NCBI RefSeq assembly: GCF_026339995.1
Contig: NZ_JAPEPT010000006.1
Coordinates: forward strand, 186,001-250,000
Length of the DNA: 64,000 nt
DNA from: Streptomyces sp. NBC_01481
Lineage (GTDB): Bacteria > Actinomycetota > Actinomycetes > Streptomycetales > Streptomycetaceae
Direction of reading: 5' to 3'
The notes beneath the pieces were generated by a model, which saw only the letters and a list, made by a program, of their open reading frames with translations, did not search any database and had not been told where the DNA came from. Shown here one piece after another: positions 7,214 through 15,419 of the stretch (its first letter is position 1; every line of letters starts with the position of its first letter). A program made the translations under genes and the position numbers.

Positions 7214-8692
7214 ATGACCTCTCCGCTCACCGTCCCCGTAGCGCAGGAGCGCTGGAGCCCGCGACTCTGGGGCACTCTGCTCGTGCTCTGCGCGGCGATG
7301 TTCCTCGACGCCCTCGACGTATCGATGGTCGGCGTCGCCCTGCCCTCGATCGGGACCGATCTCGATCTCTCCACCTCGACCCTGCAGTGGATCGTCAGCG
7401 GCTACATCCTCGGATACGGCGGCCTGCTGCTCCTCGGCGGCCGCGCCGCCGACCTGCTCGGCCGGCGCCGGGTGTTCCTGATCGCGCTCGCCGTCTTCGC
7501 GCTGGCCTCGCTCCTCGGCGGGCTCGTCGACTCCGGGCCGCTGCTCATCGCCAGCCGCTTCATCAAAGGCCTGAGCGCCGCGTTCACCGCGCCCGCCGGA
7601 CTCTCCATCATCACGACAACCTTCAAGGAAGGCCCACAGCGCAACCGCGCGCTGGCCATCTACACCACCTGCGCGGCAACCGGCTTCTCCATGGGCCTGG
7701 TGCTGTCCGGGCTGCTCACCGAGGTGAGCTGGCGCCTGACGATGCTGCTGCCCGCGCCCATCGCCCTGATCGCGCTGCTGGCCGGCATCAAGCTGATCCC
7801 GAAGAGCAGCCGCGAAGACTCCGGAAAGGGATACGACCTGCCGGGCGCCGTCACCGGCACGGCCTCGATGCTGCTGCTCGTCTTCACCGTCGTCCAGGCC
7901 CCCGAAGCGGGCTGGGCGTCGGCACGCACCCTGCTGTCCTTCCTTGCCGTGGCCCTGCTGCTCACCACCTTCGTCATCATCGAACGGCGCAGCTCGCACC
8001 CGCTGATCCGGCTGGGCGTGCTGCGCTCGGGCAGCCAGATCCGGGCCAACCTCGGCGCGGCCTTCTTCTTCGGCTCGTACGTCGGATTCCAGTTCCTCGT
8101 CACGCAGTACATGCAGTCCCTGCTGGGCTGGTCGGCGCTCCAGACGGCACTCGCCTTCCTTCCGGCAGGCGCCCTGGTAGCACTCTCCTCGACGAAGATC
8201 GGCTCGGTCGTGGACCGGTTCGGAACGCCGCGTGTGATCGCCGCCGGCTTCAGCCTGCTGGTCGTCGCGTACGCGCTGTTCCTCCAGATCGACCTCACAC
8301 CGACCTACGCGGCCGTGATCCTGCCCTCGATGCTGCTGCTCGGCGCGGCCTGCGCCCTGGTCTTCCCCTCGCTCAACATCCAGGCCACCAGCGGCGTGGA
8401 GGACCACGAGCAGGGCATGGTCTCCGGCCTGCTGAACACCTCGATCCAGGTCGGCGGGGCGATCTTCCTTGCCGTTGTCACCGCGGTGATCACGGCGGGC
8501 GGTGGCACGGACCGCTCCGCGCAGGCGGTGCTCGACAGTTTCCGGCCGGGCCTGGTGGTGGTGACCGCGATCGCGGCGGCCGGGCTGCTGATCACGGTGA
8601 CCGGTCTTCGTACGCGCCGCAGCGGACCGACCGTCCTGGTGGCGAAGTCCGTACCGGAGACGGAGCTAGAGCGGGTGACGGTCGGCGACTGA
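7214..8692 (+). CDS. MFS drug exporter, DHA2/EmrB-QacA type, 14 TM (492 aa)
   Basis: The start is the ATG of MTSPLTVPVAQERW; the frame is open upstream but crosses the MarR gene antisense. It has the DHA2 motif LDVSMVGVALPSIGTDL in TM1, GGRAADLLGRRRVF in loop 2-3 (motif A) and about 14 hydrophobic helices. DHA2 proteins export drugs, dyes or secondary metabolites by proton antiport. The divergent MarR repressor and the palindromic operator imply ligand-inducible expression. A perfect 17-bp hairpin follows the gene. Confidence 0.88.
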   Translation: MTSPLTVPVAQERWSPRLWGTLLVLCAAMFLDALDVSMVGVALPSIGTDLDLSTSTLQWIVSGYILGYGGLLLLGGRAADLLGRRRVFLIALAVFALASLLGGLVDSGPLLIASRFIKGLSAAFTAPAGLSIITTTFKEGPQRNRALAIYTTCAATGFSMGLVLSGLLTEVSWRLTMLLPAPIALIALLAGIKLIPKSSREDSGKGYDLPGAVTGTASMLLLVFTVVQAPEAGWASARTLLSFLAVALLLTTFVIIERRSSHPLIRLGVLRSGSQIRANLGAAFFFGSYVGFQFLVTQYMQSLLGWSALQTALAFLPAGALVALSSTKIGSVVDRFGTPRVIAAGFSLLVVAYALFLQIDLTPTYAAVILPSMLLLGAACALVFPSLNIQATSGVEDHEQGMVSGLLNTSIQVGGAIFLAVVTAVITAGGGTDRSAQAVLDSFRPGLVVVTAIAAAGLLITVTGLRTRRSGPTVLVAKSVPETELERVTVGD

Positions 8693-8710
8693 CCGGGACC
8701 GTGCTCAAGA

Positions 8711-8752
8711 GGGCGGCGGCCGACGGGAGTTCTTGCCCGTCGGCCGCCGCCC
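8711..8752 (+). terminator. intrinsic terminator, 17-bp perfect stem
   Basis: Arms 8711-8727 and 8736-8752 pair without mismatch around the 8-base loop AGTTCTTG. It lies 18 bp after the exporter stop and just before the DUF6332 gene. There is no U-tract, as is usual in Streptomyces. Confidence 0.85.
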
Positions 8753-8767
8753 TGTGACACTCCGTGC

Positions 8768-9052
8768 ATGGGGCGACGGACACAGGCGGAGCGGGACGCG
8801 ATCACGGTGGAGATCGGCTTTGCTGTCGTCACCGGGTTCCTGGTGGGCGGACTGACGTTCCTGGCGATCGCCGGACCGATGATAGTGATCCCGATGTCGT
8901 CCGACACCGAGCGCCGACTCGTCCTCGCGGCCGCCGTGGCCGGCCTGGCCGTCTTCGTCGTACGCGTCGTGCACGTCCTGTGGCGCTTTCCCGGCGGGCC
9001 GGGCAAAACCCGTCAGCCGAGCCAGCCCGGGCGCACCAACCCCGACTCGTAG
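8768..9052 (+). CDS. DUF6332 family small membrane protein (94 aa)
   Basis: Begins MGRRTQAERDAITVEIGFA, the signature start of DUF6332, a Streptomyces-restricted family of about 90 residues. Two membrane helices follow (VVTGFLVGGLTFLAIAGPM and LAAAVAGLAVFVVRVVHVL), the second ending in a WRF motif. The 3' end overlaps the convergent response regulator by 40 bp, so the last 13 residues (QPSQPGRTNPDS) are coded antisense to it. Function unknown. Confidence 0.7.
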   Translation: MGRRTQAERDAITVEIGFAVVTGFLVGGLTFLAIAGPMIVIPMSSDTERRLVLAAAVAGLAVFVVRVVHVLWRFPGGPGKTRQPSQPGRTNPDS

Positions 9053-9678
9053 GCCAGCACGACCAGTTGTGCCCGGTCGCGGGCGCCGAGCTTGACCATC
9101 GTGCGGCTCACATGCGTCTTGGCGGTGAGCGGGCTGACCACGAGTCTGCGGGCGATCTCCTCGTTCGAGAGGCCGATGCCGACGAGGGCCATCACCTCCC
9201 GCTCCCGTTCGGTGAGTTCGCCGAGAACCTCGGCGTCCGTGGGTGCCTTGGAACGAGCCGCGAACTCCGCGATGAGACGACGCGTCACGCCCGGGGAGAG
9301 CAGAGCGTCGCCCTGCACCACCGCCCGTACCGCACGCAACAGTTCCTCGGGCTCCGTGTCCTTCACCAGGAAGCCCGAGGCTCCGGAGCGGATCGCATCG
9401 AAGACGTACTCGTCGAGCTCGAAGGTGGTCAGCATCACCACCTTCACCTCCCCGAGCTGCTCGTCCTCGGTGATTTTCCGAGTGGCGGCGAGACCGTCGA
9501 GCTCCGGCATCCGGATGTCCATCAGCACGACGTCGGGGCGCAGTTCACGCACCAGCCTCACCGCCTCCTCGCCGTCGGCCGCCTCGCCCGCCACCTCGAT
9601 GTCCTGCTGGGCATCGAGCAGCGCGCGGAAGCCTGCCCTCACGAGCAGCTGGTCGTCGGCGAGCAGTACGCGGATCAC
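9013..9678 (-). CDS. NarL/LuxR-type response regulator (221 aa)
   Basis: The receiver domain holds the acidic pair LLADDQ (D8, D9), the phospho-acceptor D54 in VVLMDIRMPELDG, and the conserved Lys of FLVKDTEPEE. The C-terminal LuxR helix-turn-helix is LTEREREVMALVGIGLSNEEIARRLVVSPLTAKTH, split here by length. It is the output partner of the histidine kinase, whose stop overlaps this ATG by four bases (ATGA), so the two are one translationally coupled operon. The target genes are not evident; divergent or nearby genes show no obvious site. Confidence 0.92.
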   Translation of the reverse strand: MIRVLLADDQLLVRAGFRALLDAQQDIEVAGEAADGEEAVRLVRELRPDVVLMDIRMPELDGLAATRKITEDEQLGEVKVVMLTTFELDEYVFDAIRSGASGFLVKDTEPEELLRAVRAVVQGDALLSPGVTRRLIAEFAARSKAPTDAEVLGELTEREREVMALVGIGLSNEEIARRLVVSPLTAKTHVSRTMVKLGARDRAQLVVLAYESGLVRPGWLG

Positions 9679-10910
9679 ATCGTCTCCTTCGGCTGCACAG
9701 GGAGGTCGGCCAGCACCCGGAAGCCACCGTCCGGCCGTGGTCCCGCCTCGATCGTGCCACCCAGTGCGGCGGCCCGCTCCCGCATTCCGATGAGGCCGTT
9801 GCCACTGCCGCCCACGTCCGAACGGGTGGCCGGGCCGTCGTCGTCGATCCGCAGACCGAGCCGGCCCGGCGCGTACGCGATCCGCACGCGCGCGGTGCGT
9901 GATCCCGAGTGGCGTACGACATTGGTAAGGGCCTCCTGGACGATACGGAAGGCGGCGAGATCGGTGCCGGGCGACAGCGCGGTGCGCTCCCCCTCCGTCT
10001 CGATCTCCACGCTCAGTCCGGCGCCGGCGGCCTGTTCGACGAGTTCGGGGAGCCGGTCGAGTCCGGGCGCGGGCGCCCGCGGGGCGTCGCCCGGCGTACG
10101 GAGCGTGTCGAGGACCTGGCGCACCTCGCCCAGCGCCTCCTTGCTGGCCGCCTTGATGGTGGTGAGCGCGGTACGGGCCTGCTCCGGATTGGTGTCGAGC
10201 AGCGCGAGGCCCACGCCCGCCTGCACGTTGATGACCGAGATGGAGTGGGCGAGGACGTCGTGGAGTTCACGGGCGATCCGCAGGCGCTCCTCGTCGGCGC
10301 GGCGCTTCTCGGCGGCGGCGCGCTCGGCGCCCTCACGGGCCCACACCTCACGCCGTACGCGGACGAGCTCCGAGGCCGCGAGGACCGCCACCACCCAGGC
10401 GAGGACGACCAGTTCCTGCCCCCACGGCGCCGCGTCGTCATTGCTCGGTGGCAGATACTCGTACAGCCAGTGCGCGATCAGCAGATGTCCTGCCCCGAGC
10501 CCGCCGACGGCCCACCAGGCGGCACGACGGTGCCCGGAGATGACGGCCGCGAAAGCGCCGACGGCGACGCTGAGGAAGACCGGGCCGTAGGGGTAGCCGG
10601 CGCCGATGTAGATGAGCGCGATCGCGCAGACGCCGAATACGGAGGCGACGGGCCGGCGGTTGCGCAGCAGCAGAATGGCCGGACCGGCCAGCAGCAGCAC
10701 GTGCGCGAAGGCGTCGATCGGTTCACGGTCCGGCTGGCCGTGCGCGGCGAAGCTCGACCCCACCATCGCGAACACGGCCAGGGCGATCGTCGAGAGCCAG
10801 GGCACCTTGCCGGTGCTGCGCCGGGCTTCCCAGCGACGCAACGGCGGCGGTGGTCCGCCACCTCGCGCCCAGGGGGGACCACCGCAGAAGCGGGTGCGCT
10901 GCTCATCCAT
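9675..10910 (-). CDS. sensor histidine kinase, HPK7/NarX-like (411 aa)
   Basis: A basic, Pro-rich N-terminus is followed by about five membrane helices between residues 40 and 185, with very short loops, so the signal is probably sensed in or at the membrane. The HisKA_3 dimerisation box is ARELHDVLAHSISVINVQAG with phospho-acceptor H217. The HATPase domain shows the N box (EALTNVVRHS) and G boxes (IDDDGP, GNGLIGMRERAAALGG). This is the standard Streptomyces HPK7 kinase feeding a NarL-type regulator, here the gene immediately downstream. Confidence 0.92.
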   Translation of the reverse strand: MDEQRTRFCGGPPWARGGGPPPPLRRWEARRSTGKVPWLSTIALAVFAMVGSSFAAHGQPDREPIDAFAHVLLLAGPAILLLRNRRPVASVFGVCAIALIYIGAGYPYGPVFLSVAVGAFAAVISGHRRAAWWAVGGLGAGHLLIAHWLYEYLPPSNDDAAPWGQELVVLAWVVAVLAASELVRVRREVWAREGAERAAAEKRRADEERLRIARELHDVLAHSISVINVQAGVGLALLDTNPEQARTALTTIKAASKEALGEVRQVLDTLRTPGDAPRAPAPGLDRLPELVEQAAGAGLSVEIETEGERTALSPGTDLAAFRIVQEALTNVVRHSGSRTARVRIAYAPGRLGLRIDDDGPATRSDVGGSGNGLIGMRERAAALGGTIEAGPRPDGGFRVLADLPVQPKETM

Positions 10911-10977
10911 ACGGCCACGCTAGACCGGGCCGGGCGGCCCGGGCGTCAGCCCGGCGTGGCGATCACACGTACTCCCT

Positions 10978-11005
10978 GTGCAGTACGCGACGTGCAGTAC
11001 GCGAC
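10978..11005. repeat. 14-bp direct tandem duplication
   Basis: GTGCAGTACGCGAC occurs twice head to tail (10978-10991 and 10992-11005) in the gap between the kinase start and the TetR stop. It may be recent slippage; no regulatory role is visible. Confidence 0.7.
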
Positions 11006-11010
11006 CTGCC

Positions 11011-11712
11011 TCAGGGCCGCACACCCCGCAGACCGACCTCGTGCGCGAGGCGGGCCACAGCATGGACAAAGAAGTCGTCCCTGTGCTCGACGACACGGTT
11101 GAACTGGCCGAAGAGCTCGAAGGAGATCAGCCCGAACAGCTGCGGCCAGGCGCTCACCAGGGCCACCACGACGGCCGGCGGCAGATCGGGCGCGACGGTG
11201 GCGGTGAGGCGGTGGGCTTCAGGGCGCAGCTCCTCGGCGAGCGGGGGCAGCGCAATGCCGTTCGCGCGGTGGGCGTCACGGGCGATCGAGATCATCGCGA
11301 GTCCGACGCGGGAGGCGGGTCCGACGGTGTCCATGGGGGCGGAGTAGCCGGGGACCGGGGAGCCGTAGATCAGCGCGTACTCATGGGGGTGGGCAAGGGC
11401 CCAGGCGCGGACGGCCGAGCACAGCGCGACCCAGCGGGCCGGGTGATCCTGGGGGTCGGGGGCGTCGGCCAGTGCGGTCTCGGCCGCTGCGCCGACGGCG
11501 TCGTAGGCGTCGACGATGAGGGCGGTCAGCAGGTCGTCGCGGCTGGGGAAGTAGCGGTAGAGGGCGGAGGAGACCATGCCCAGTTCGCGGGCGACGGCGC
11601 GCAGGGAGAGCTTGGAGGCACCCTCTGCGGCGAGCTGTCTGCGGGCCTCGTCCTTGATCGCTGCGGTGACTTCGACTCGGGCTCGTTCCCTGGCACCTCG
11701 GATGGTGGTCAT
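11011..11712 (-). CDS. TetR/AcrR family repressor (233 aa)
   Basis: The ATG at 11712 (MTTIRGARERARVE) is chosen over an upstream one that would run into the operator. The DNA-binding domain is LSLRAVARELGMVSSALYRYFPSRDDLL, followed by a C-terminal WHG-type ligand domain (HPHEYALIYGSPVPGYSAP). It diverges from the deazaflavin-type oxidoreductase gene at 11840. The intervening region carries two copies of a near-identical palindrome, so repression of itself and the oxidoreductase is the likely function. Confidence 0.88.
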   Translation of the reverse strand: MTTIRGARERARVEVTAAIKDEARRQLAAEGASKLSLRAVARELGMVSSALYRYFPSRDDLLTALIVDAYDAVGAAAETALADAPDPQDHPARWVALCSAVRAWALAHPHEYALIYGSPVPGYSAPMDTVGPASRVGLAMISIARDAHRANGIALPPLAEELRPEAHRLTATVAPDLPPAVVVALVSAWPQLFGLISFELFGQFNRVVEHRDDFFVHAVARLAHEVGLRGVRP

Positions 11713-11753
11713 GGCTCGCAGTCTTTCATGTTTCGGAGCAGTGACCAACAATG

Positions 11754-11819
11754 AGAGCACTGCTCTTGCTTTGGATCACCAATCCAGTGCACACTGCTCT
11801 TAAGCGAGAGCACTGCTCT
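11754..11819. promoter_or_regulatory. duplicated TetR operator
   Basis: The 13-bp palindrome AGAGCA-C-TGCTCT occurs exactly twice, at 11754-11766 and 11807-11819 (extending to 7-1-7 at the second site). A further half-site ACTGCTCTTA lies between them at 11793-11802. Centres are 53 bp apart, close to five helical turns. One copy lies near each divergent gene, an arrangement that suits independent repression of both promoters. Confidence 0.8.
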
Positions 11820-11839
11820 CTCAACTATAGGAGTCCACG

Positions 11840-12289
11840 ATGTCGCAGGTGCACTACATCAAGCCCGGCCGCTTCGACAACATGCTCAACGGCGCTGTCG
11901 CCTGGCTCGCCCGCCACGGCATCAGCCTCATGGGCACCGCCGAGCTCTCCGTACGCGGCCGCACCAGCGGCGAATGGCGGCGCATCCCGGTCAACCCGCT
12001 CCCCTACGAGGGCGGCCCGTATCTGATCTCCGCCCGTGGCCACTCCCAGTGGGTCCGCAATCTGCGGGCGGCCGGCGGCGGACAGCTCCAAGTCGGCCGC
12101 AAGACCCAGCAGTTCACGGCGGTCGAGCTGCCCGACGAGGAGAAGCCCGCGCTGCTGCGCACCTACCTGGAGCGCTGGGGCTGGGAGGTCGGACGCTTCT
12201 TCGGTGACGTCAACGCCAAGTCCACGGACGAGGAACTCCTCGCCGCGGCGCACAAGCACCCTGTCTTCCGGATCACCGTGTCGAAGTGA
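11840..12289 (+). CDS. nitroreductase-family deazaflavin (F420)-dependent oxidoreductase (149 aa)
   Basis: A TAGGAG ribosome site precedes the ATG. The protein has the split-barrel Ddn/DUF385 pattern: LSVRGRTSGEWRRIPVNPLPYEGGPYLISARGHSQWVRNLRAAG. In this family the G-R-x-S/T-G and the WVRNLRA segments bind the deazaflavin cofactor F420, used by actinobacteria to reduce diverse compounds. Control by the divergent TetR repressor suggests it is induced by a particular small molecule, perhaps for detoxification. The stop overlaps the GTG of the repeat-containing ORF downstream (GTGA). Confidence 0.85.
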   Translation: MSQVHYIKPGRFDNMLNGAVAWLARHGISLMGTAELSVRGRTSGEWRRIPVNPLPYEGGPYLISARGHSQWVRNLRAAGGGQLQVGRKTQQFTAVELPDEEKPALLRTYLERWGWEVGRFFGDVNAKSTDEELLAAAHKHPVFRITVSK

Positions 12290-12606
12290 CCGCCGAGGCG
12301 GCCGACGCGCAAGTCACGGCGACCGGAGAGACGACCGACGCGGCAGCCGAAGCGACCGACCATGCGCCCGACGCGCAAGGCACAGCGACCGACCAGGCGC
12401 CCGACGCGCAGGTCACGGCGAGCGGCGAGACGCCCGGCGCGCAAGCCGAAGCGACTGGCGAGACGCCCTCCCGGAGCAAGTCCGCGCCCCGGCCGCTCAG
12501 GCCGACGGTTCGCTCGGCTCCGCGCGGCGGTCGAGCGCTTCCAGTGCCCGCCGCGCCACCGCGTGCGTCCGCACCAGCCCCGCCAGCGTCGTCGATCCAC
12601 GCGTGA
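12286..12606 (+). CDS. doubtful ORF with five 11-residue repeats (106 aa)
   Basis: The GTG overlaps the stop of the F420-type gene by four bases. Residues 7-61 are five tandem 11-residue units of type DAQVTATGETT, rich in Ala, Thr, Asp and Glu. After that the frame runs antisense into the 3' end of the FAD oxidoreductase and reads as Pro/Arg-rich noise. It may be a real coupled peptide, a frameshifted tail of the upstream gene, or a non-coding minisatellite that happens to be open. I favour either of the last two. Confidence 0.3.
   Translation: MTAEAADAQVTATGETTDAAAEATDHAPDAQGTATDQAPDAQVTASGETPGAQAEATGETPSRSKSAPRPLRPTVRSAPRGGRALPVPAAPPRASAPAPPASSIHA
12304..12468. repeat. minisatellite, five 33-bp units
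   Basis: Units start at 12304, 12337, 12370, 12403 and 12436 with an exact 33-bp period. Each begins GACGCG or a close variant and keeps the GCGAC(C/G)G segment near its middle. The period is a multiple of three, so the repeat keeps a frame. Confidence 0.8.
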
Positions 12607-13750
12607 TGTCCGCGAACGCCCGCCACGCGGGCCGCAGACCGGTGATCGCCGCATGGAAAAGCCCCGGACGGCGCTCGAAGATCGCCAGCATCCGCCGCCC
12701 GACGCCCATCTCCACGCCAAGACCGGCCTTGATCGCGAACGCGTAGTTCAGCGCCTGACGCCTCGCGTCCACAGCGTCATGGGCCTCCGAGATCCGTACC
12801 GCCCACTCCCCCGCGAGCCGTCCCGACCGCAGCGCGAACGAGATCCCCTCCCGGGTCCACGGCTCAAGGAGACCGGCCGCGTCCCCGCACACCAGCACCC
12901 GCCCGCGCGACAGCGGCGAGTCGTCGCTGCGGCACCGGGTCAGATGTCCGGAGGAGATGGCGGGCTCGAACCCGGCGAGCCCCAGCCGTGCGATGAAGTC
13001 CTCCAGATAGCGCTTGGTCGCCGCGCCCTCGCCCCGGGCCGAGATCACACCGACCGTCAGGGTCCGCCCCTTGGGGAACACCCAGCCGTAACTGCCCGGC
13101 ATCGGCCCCCAGTCGATGAGCACGCGCCCCGCCCAGTCCTCGGCCACGGTCGCCGGTACCGGGATCTCGGCCTCCAGGCCCAGGTCGACCTGGTCGAGCT
13201 TCACCCCGACATGTGCGCCTATCCGGCTGGCGCTGCCGTCGGCGCCGACGACGGCGCGGGCAAGCACGGTCTCGCCGTCGGCAAGCACCACGGCGACCGT
13301 GCGCCGGTCCGGCACGGCGGGTCCGTGCTGCTCGACCCGGGAGACGGTCGCGCCCGTACGCAGCACGGCTCCCGCCTTCTGCGCCTGCTCGACAAGACCG
13401 GCGTCGAACTCCGGCCTGTTGATGAGCCCGAAGAGCATCCGCTTGGAGCGGCGCGTACGCGTCAACCTGCCGTTCAGCGAGAAGGTGACGGCGTGCACCC
13501 GGTCGAGCAGCGGCAGCTCGAAGCCCGGCGGCAGACTGTCGCGCGAGGGGCCGATGATCCCTCCGCCGCAGGTTTTGTAGCGGGGCAGTTCGGACTTCTC
13601 CAGCAGGAGCACCTGACGGCCGGCCACCGCCGCGGCGTAGGCGGCCGAGGCCCCGGCGGGCCCGGCGCCGACCACGACGACGTCCCACACCGGCTGGTCG
13701 TGCCCCGGCTCGTCGTGCTCACCCACGGCGTCTGCGTTCTCGCTGCTCAC
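12497..13750 (-). CDS. geranylgeranyl reductase family FAD-dependent oxidoreductase (417 aa)
   Basis: The GTG at 13750 follows a GGGGAG ribosome site. The Rossmann motif VVVVGAGPAGASAA is at residues 24-37, followed by LLLEKSELPRYKTCGGGI, the PxxKxCGGG signature of geranylgeranyl reductase-like flavoproteins. A second FAD contact is VLVCGDAAGLLEPWTREGI. Such enzymes saturate isoprenoid double bonds or act as general flavin oxidoreductases; in Streptomyces a copy often accompanies respiratory or menaquinone genes, but no such neighbour is seen here. Substrate therefore unassigned. Confidence 0.85.
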   Translation of the reverse strand: MSSENADAVGEHDEPGHDQPVWDVVVVGAGPAGASAAYAAAVAGRQVLLLEKSELPRYKTCGGGIIGPSRDSLPPGFELPLLDRVHAVTFSLNGRLTRTRRSKRMLFGLINRPEFDAGLVEQAQKAGAVLRTGATVSRVEQHGPAVPDRRTVAVVLADGETVLARAVVGADGSASRIGAHVGVKLDQVDLGLEAEIPVPATVAEDWAGRVLIDWGPMPGSYGWVFPKGRTLTVGVISARGEGAATKRYLEDFIARLGLAGFEPAISSGHLTRCRSDDSPLSRGRVLVCGDAAGLLEPWTREGISFALRSGRLAGEWAVRISEAHDAVDARRQALNYAFAIKAGLGVEMGVGRRMLAIFERRPGLFHAAITGLRPAWRAFADITRGSTTLAGLVRTHAVARRALEALDRRAEPSEPSA

Positions 13751-13892
13751 GATGTGCTTCTGCTCCCCATCCGAGGCGTGATCATGCTCTCGACGGCATC
13801 CTACGGCGCGGTCACTTCCTGCCCGTGGGAGGATCAACCACACATTCGCCGTACACATATCTCACAACGTCGCACCCACAAGGAGCGTGCCC

Positions 13893-15248
13893 ATGACCGC
13901 CGATCCGATCGCCGAGACCATTGCGTCCCTGATGCCCCGCGCCAAGGCGGAGCTGACGGAACTGGTGGCCTTCCAGTCGGTGGCGGACGAGGCCGTGGCA
14001 CCGAGGAGCGAGTGCGAGGCCGCCGCGAACTGGGTCGCCGATGCGCTGCGCGCCGAGGGTTTCCAGGACGTCGAGCTGCTCGACACCCCTGACGGCTCGC
14101 AGTCGGTGTACGGGCTGCTGCCCGGCCCGGAGGGTGCGCGGACCGTGCTCCTCTACGCGCACTACGACGTCCAGCCGAAGCTGGACGAGGCCGCCTGGGT
14201 GAGCCCGCCCTTCGACCTGACCGAGCGCGACGGCCGCTGGTACGGGCGCGGTGCCGCCGACTGCAAGGGCGGCTTCATCATGCATCTGCTCGCGCTGCGC
14301 GCCCTCAAGGCGAACGGCGGTGTCCCCATCAATGTGAAGGTGATCGTCGAGGGATCGGAGGAGCAGGGCACGGGCGGCCTGGAGCAGTACGCCGAGGCGC
14401 ACCCCGAGCTGCTGACGGCCGACGCGATCGTGATCGGCGACACCGGGAACTTCCGGGTGGGTCTGCCGACGGTGACGGCGACGCTGCGCGGGATGACGAT
14501 GATCCGCGTCCAGATCGACACCCTTGAAGGCAATCTGCACTCGGGCCAGTTCGGCGGCGCCGCGCCCGACGCGCTGGCCGCGCTCATCCGCGTACTGGAC
14601 TCATTGCGTGCCGCGGACGGTTCGACGGTGATCGACGGGCTCCCCGCGCAGGCCCAGTGGGACGGACTGCAGTACCCGGAGGACGAGTTCCGCAAGGACG
14701 CCAAGGTCCTCGCCGGTGTCGGTCTGACCGGCAACGGCACGGTCGCCGACCGTATCTGGGCGCGCCCCGCCGTCACGGTGATCGGCATCGACTGCCACCC
14801 CGTGGCGGGCGCGACCCCCTCCATTCCGGCGAGCGCCCGGGCCCAGATCAGCCTGCGCGTGCCGCCCGGCCAGGACGCGGCCGAGGCGACCAAGCTGCTC
14901 TTCGCCCACATCGAGAAGCACACGCCGTGGAACGCCCGGGTCTCGCTGGAGCAGGTGGGCCAGGGCCAGGCCTTCCAGGCGGACGTCACGAGCCCCGCGT
15001 ACACCTCGATGGCCGACGCGATGCGTGTCGCCTACCCGGGCGAGGAGATGCAGGCCTCCGGCATGGGCGGCTCGATCCCGCTGTGCAACACGCTCGCCGC
15101 GCTCTACCCCGAGGCGGAGATCCTGCTCATCGGTCTGAGCGAGCCGGAGGCCCAGATCCACGCGGTGAACGAGTCGGTCTCCCCCGAGGAACTGGAGCGG
15201 CTGTCCGTGGCGGAGGCGCTGTTCCTGCAGAACTACGCCGCGAGCTGA
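13893..15248 (+). CDS. M20 family dipeptidase/metallopeptidase (451 aa)
   Basis: Start ATG follows AAGGAG at good spacing. The metal-binding motifs of M20 peptidases are all present: LLYAHYDVQP (His and Asp), the bridging Asp in GRGAADCKGG, the general base VEGSEEQGTGG, and the late His of EAQIHAVNE. A dimerisation domain lies between residues 190 and 310. The protein is a cytoplasmic, two-metal dipeptidase of the CNDP/DapE-like type that cleaves small peptides. It is divergent from the flavoprotein gene, with 142 bp between the two starts. A 20-bp tandem repeat array begins 18 bp after the stop. Confidence 0.9.
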   Translation: MTADPIAETIASLMPRAKAELTELVAFQSVADEAVAPRSECEAAANWVADALRAEGFQDVELLDTPDGSQSVYGLLPGPEGARTVLLYAHYDVQPKLDEAAWVSPPFDLTERDGRWYGRGAADCKGGFIMHLLALRALKANGGVPINVKVIVEGSEEQGTGGLEQYAEAHPELLTADAIVIGDTGNFRVGLPTVTATLRGMTMIRVQIDTLEGNLHSGQFGGAAPDALAALIRVLDSLRAADGSTVIDGLPAQAQWDGLQYPEDEFRKDAKVLAGVGLTGNGTVADRIWARPAVTVIGIDCHPVAGATPSIPASARAQISLRVPPGQDAAEATKLLFAHIEKHTPWNARVSLEQVGQGQAFQADVTSPAYTSMADAMRVAYPGEEMQASGMGGSIPLCNTLAALYPEAEILLIGLSEPEAQIHAVNESVSPEELERLSVAEALFLQNYAAS

Positions 15249-15266
15249 CCGTCGAGCGCGCGTAGG

Positions 15267-15366
15267 GGTAGAGCCGAAGGCATACGCGTAGAGCCGAAGC
15301 CGCACGCGCAGAGCAGAGAACGTACGCGCAGAGCAGAGAACGTACGCGCGAAGCTGAAGCCGTACG
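15267..15366. repeat. tandem array of five 20-bp units
   Basis: Units begin at 15267, 15287, 15307, 15327 and 15347, each ending in ACGC. The third and fourth copies (GCAGAGCAGAGAACGTACGC) are identical; the others diverge at 3-7 positions. The array fills most of the gap between the dipeptidase and the MBL gene. There are no spacers, so it is not CRISPR. Confidence 0.85.
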
Positions 15367-15419
15367 CCCACAGTGACGGGCCCTCGCCTTGCGTCGGGGG
15401 CCTTTCTACGGTGGGGCGC

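Noticed and set aside
15267..15366. Possible CRISPR array
   Set aside because: Units are direct and contiguous with no spacers, and no cas gene is present.
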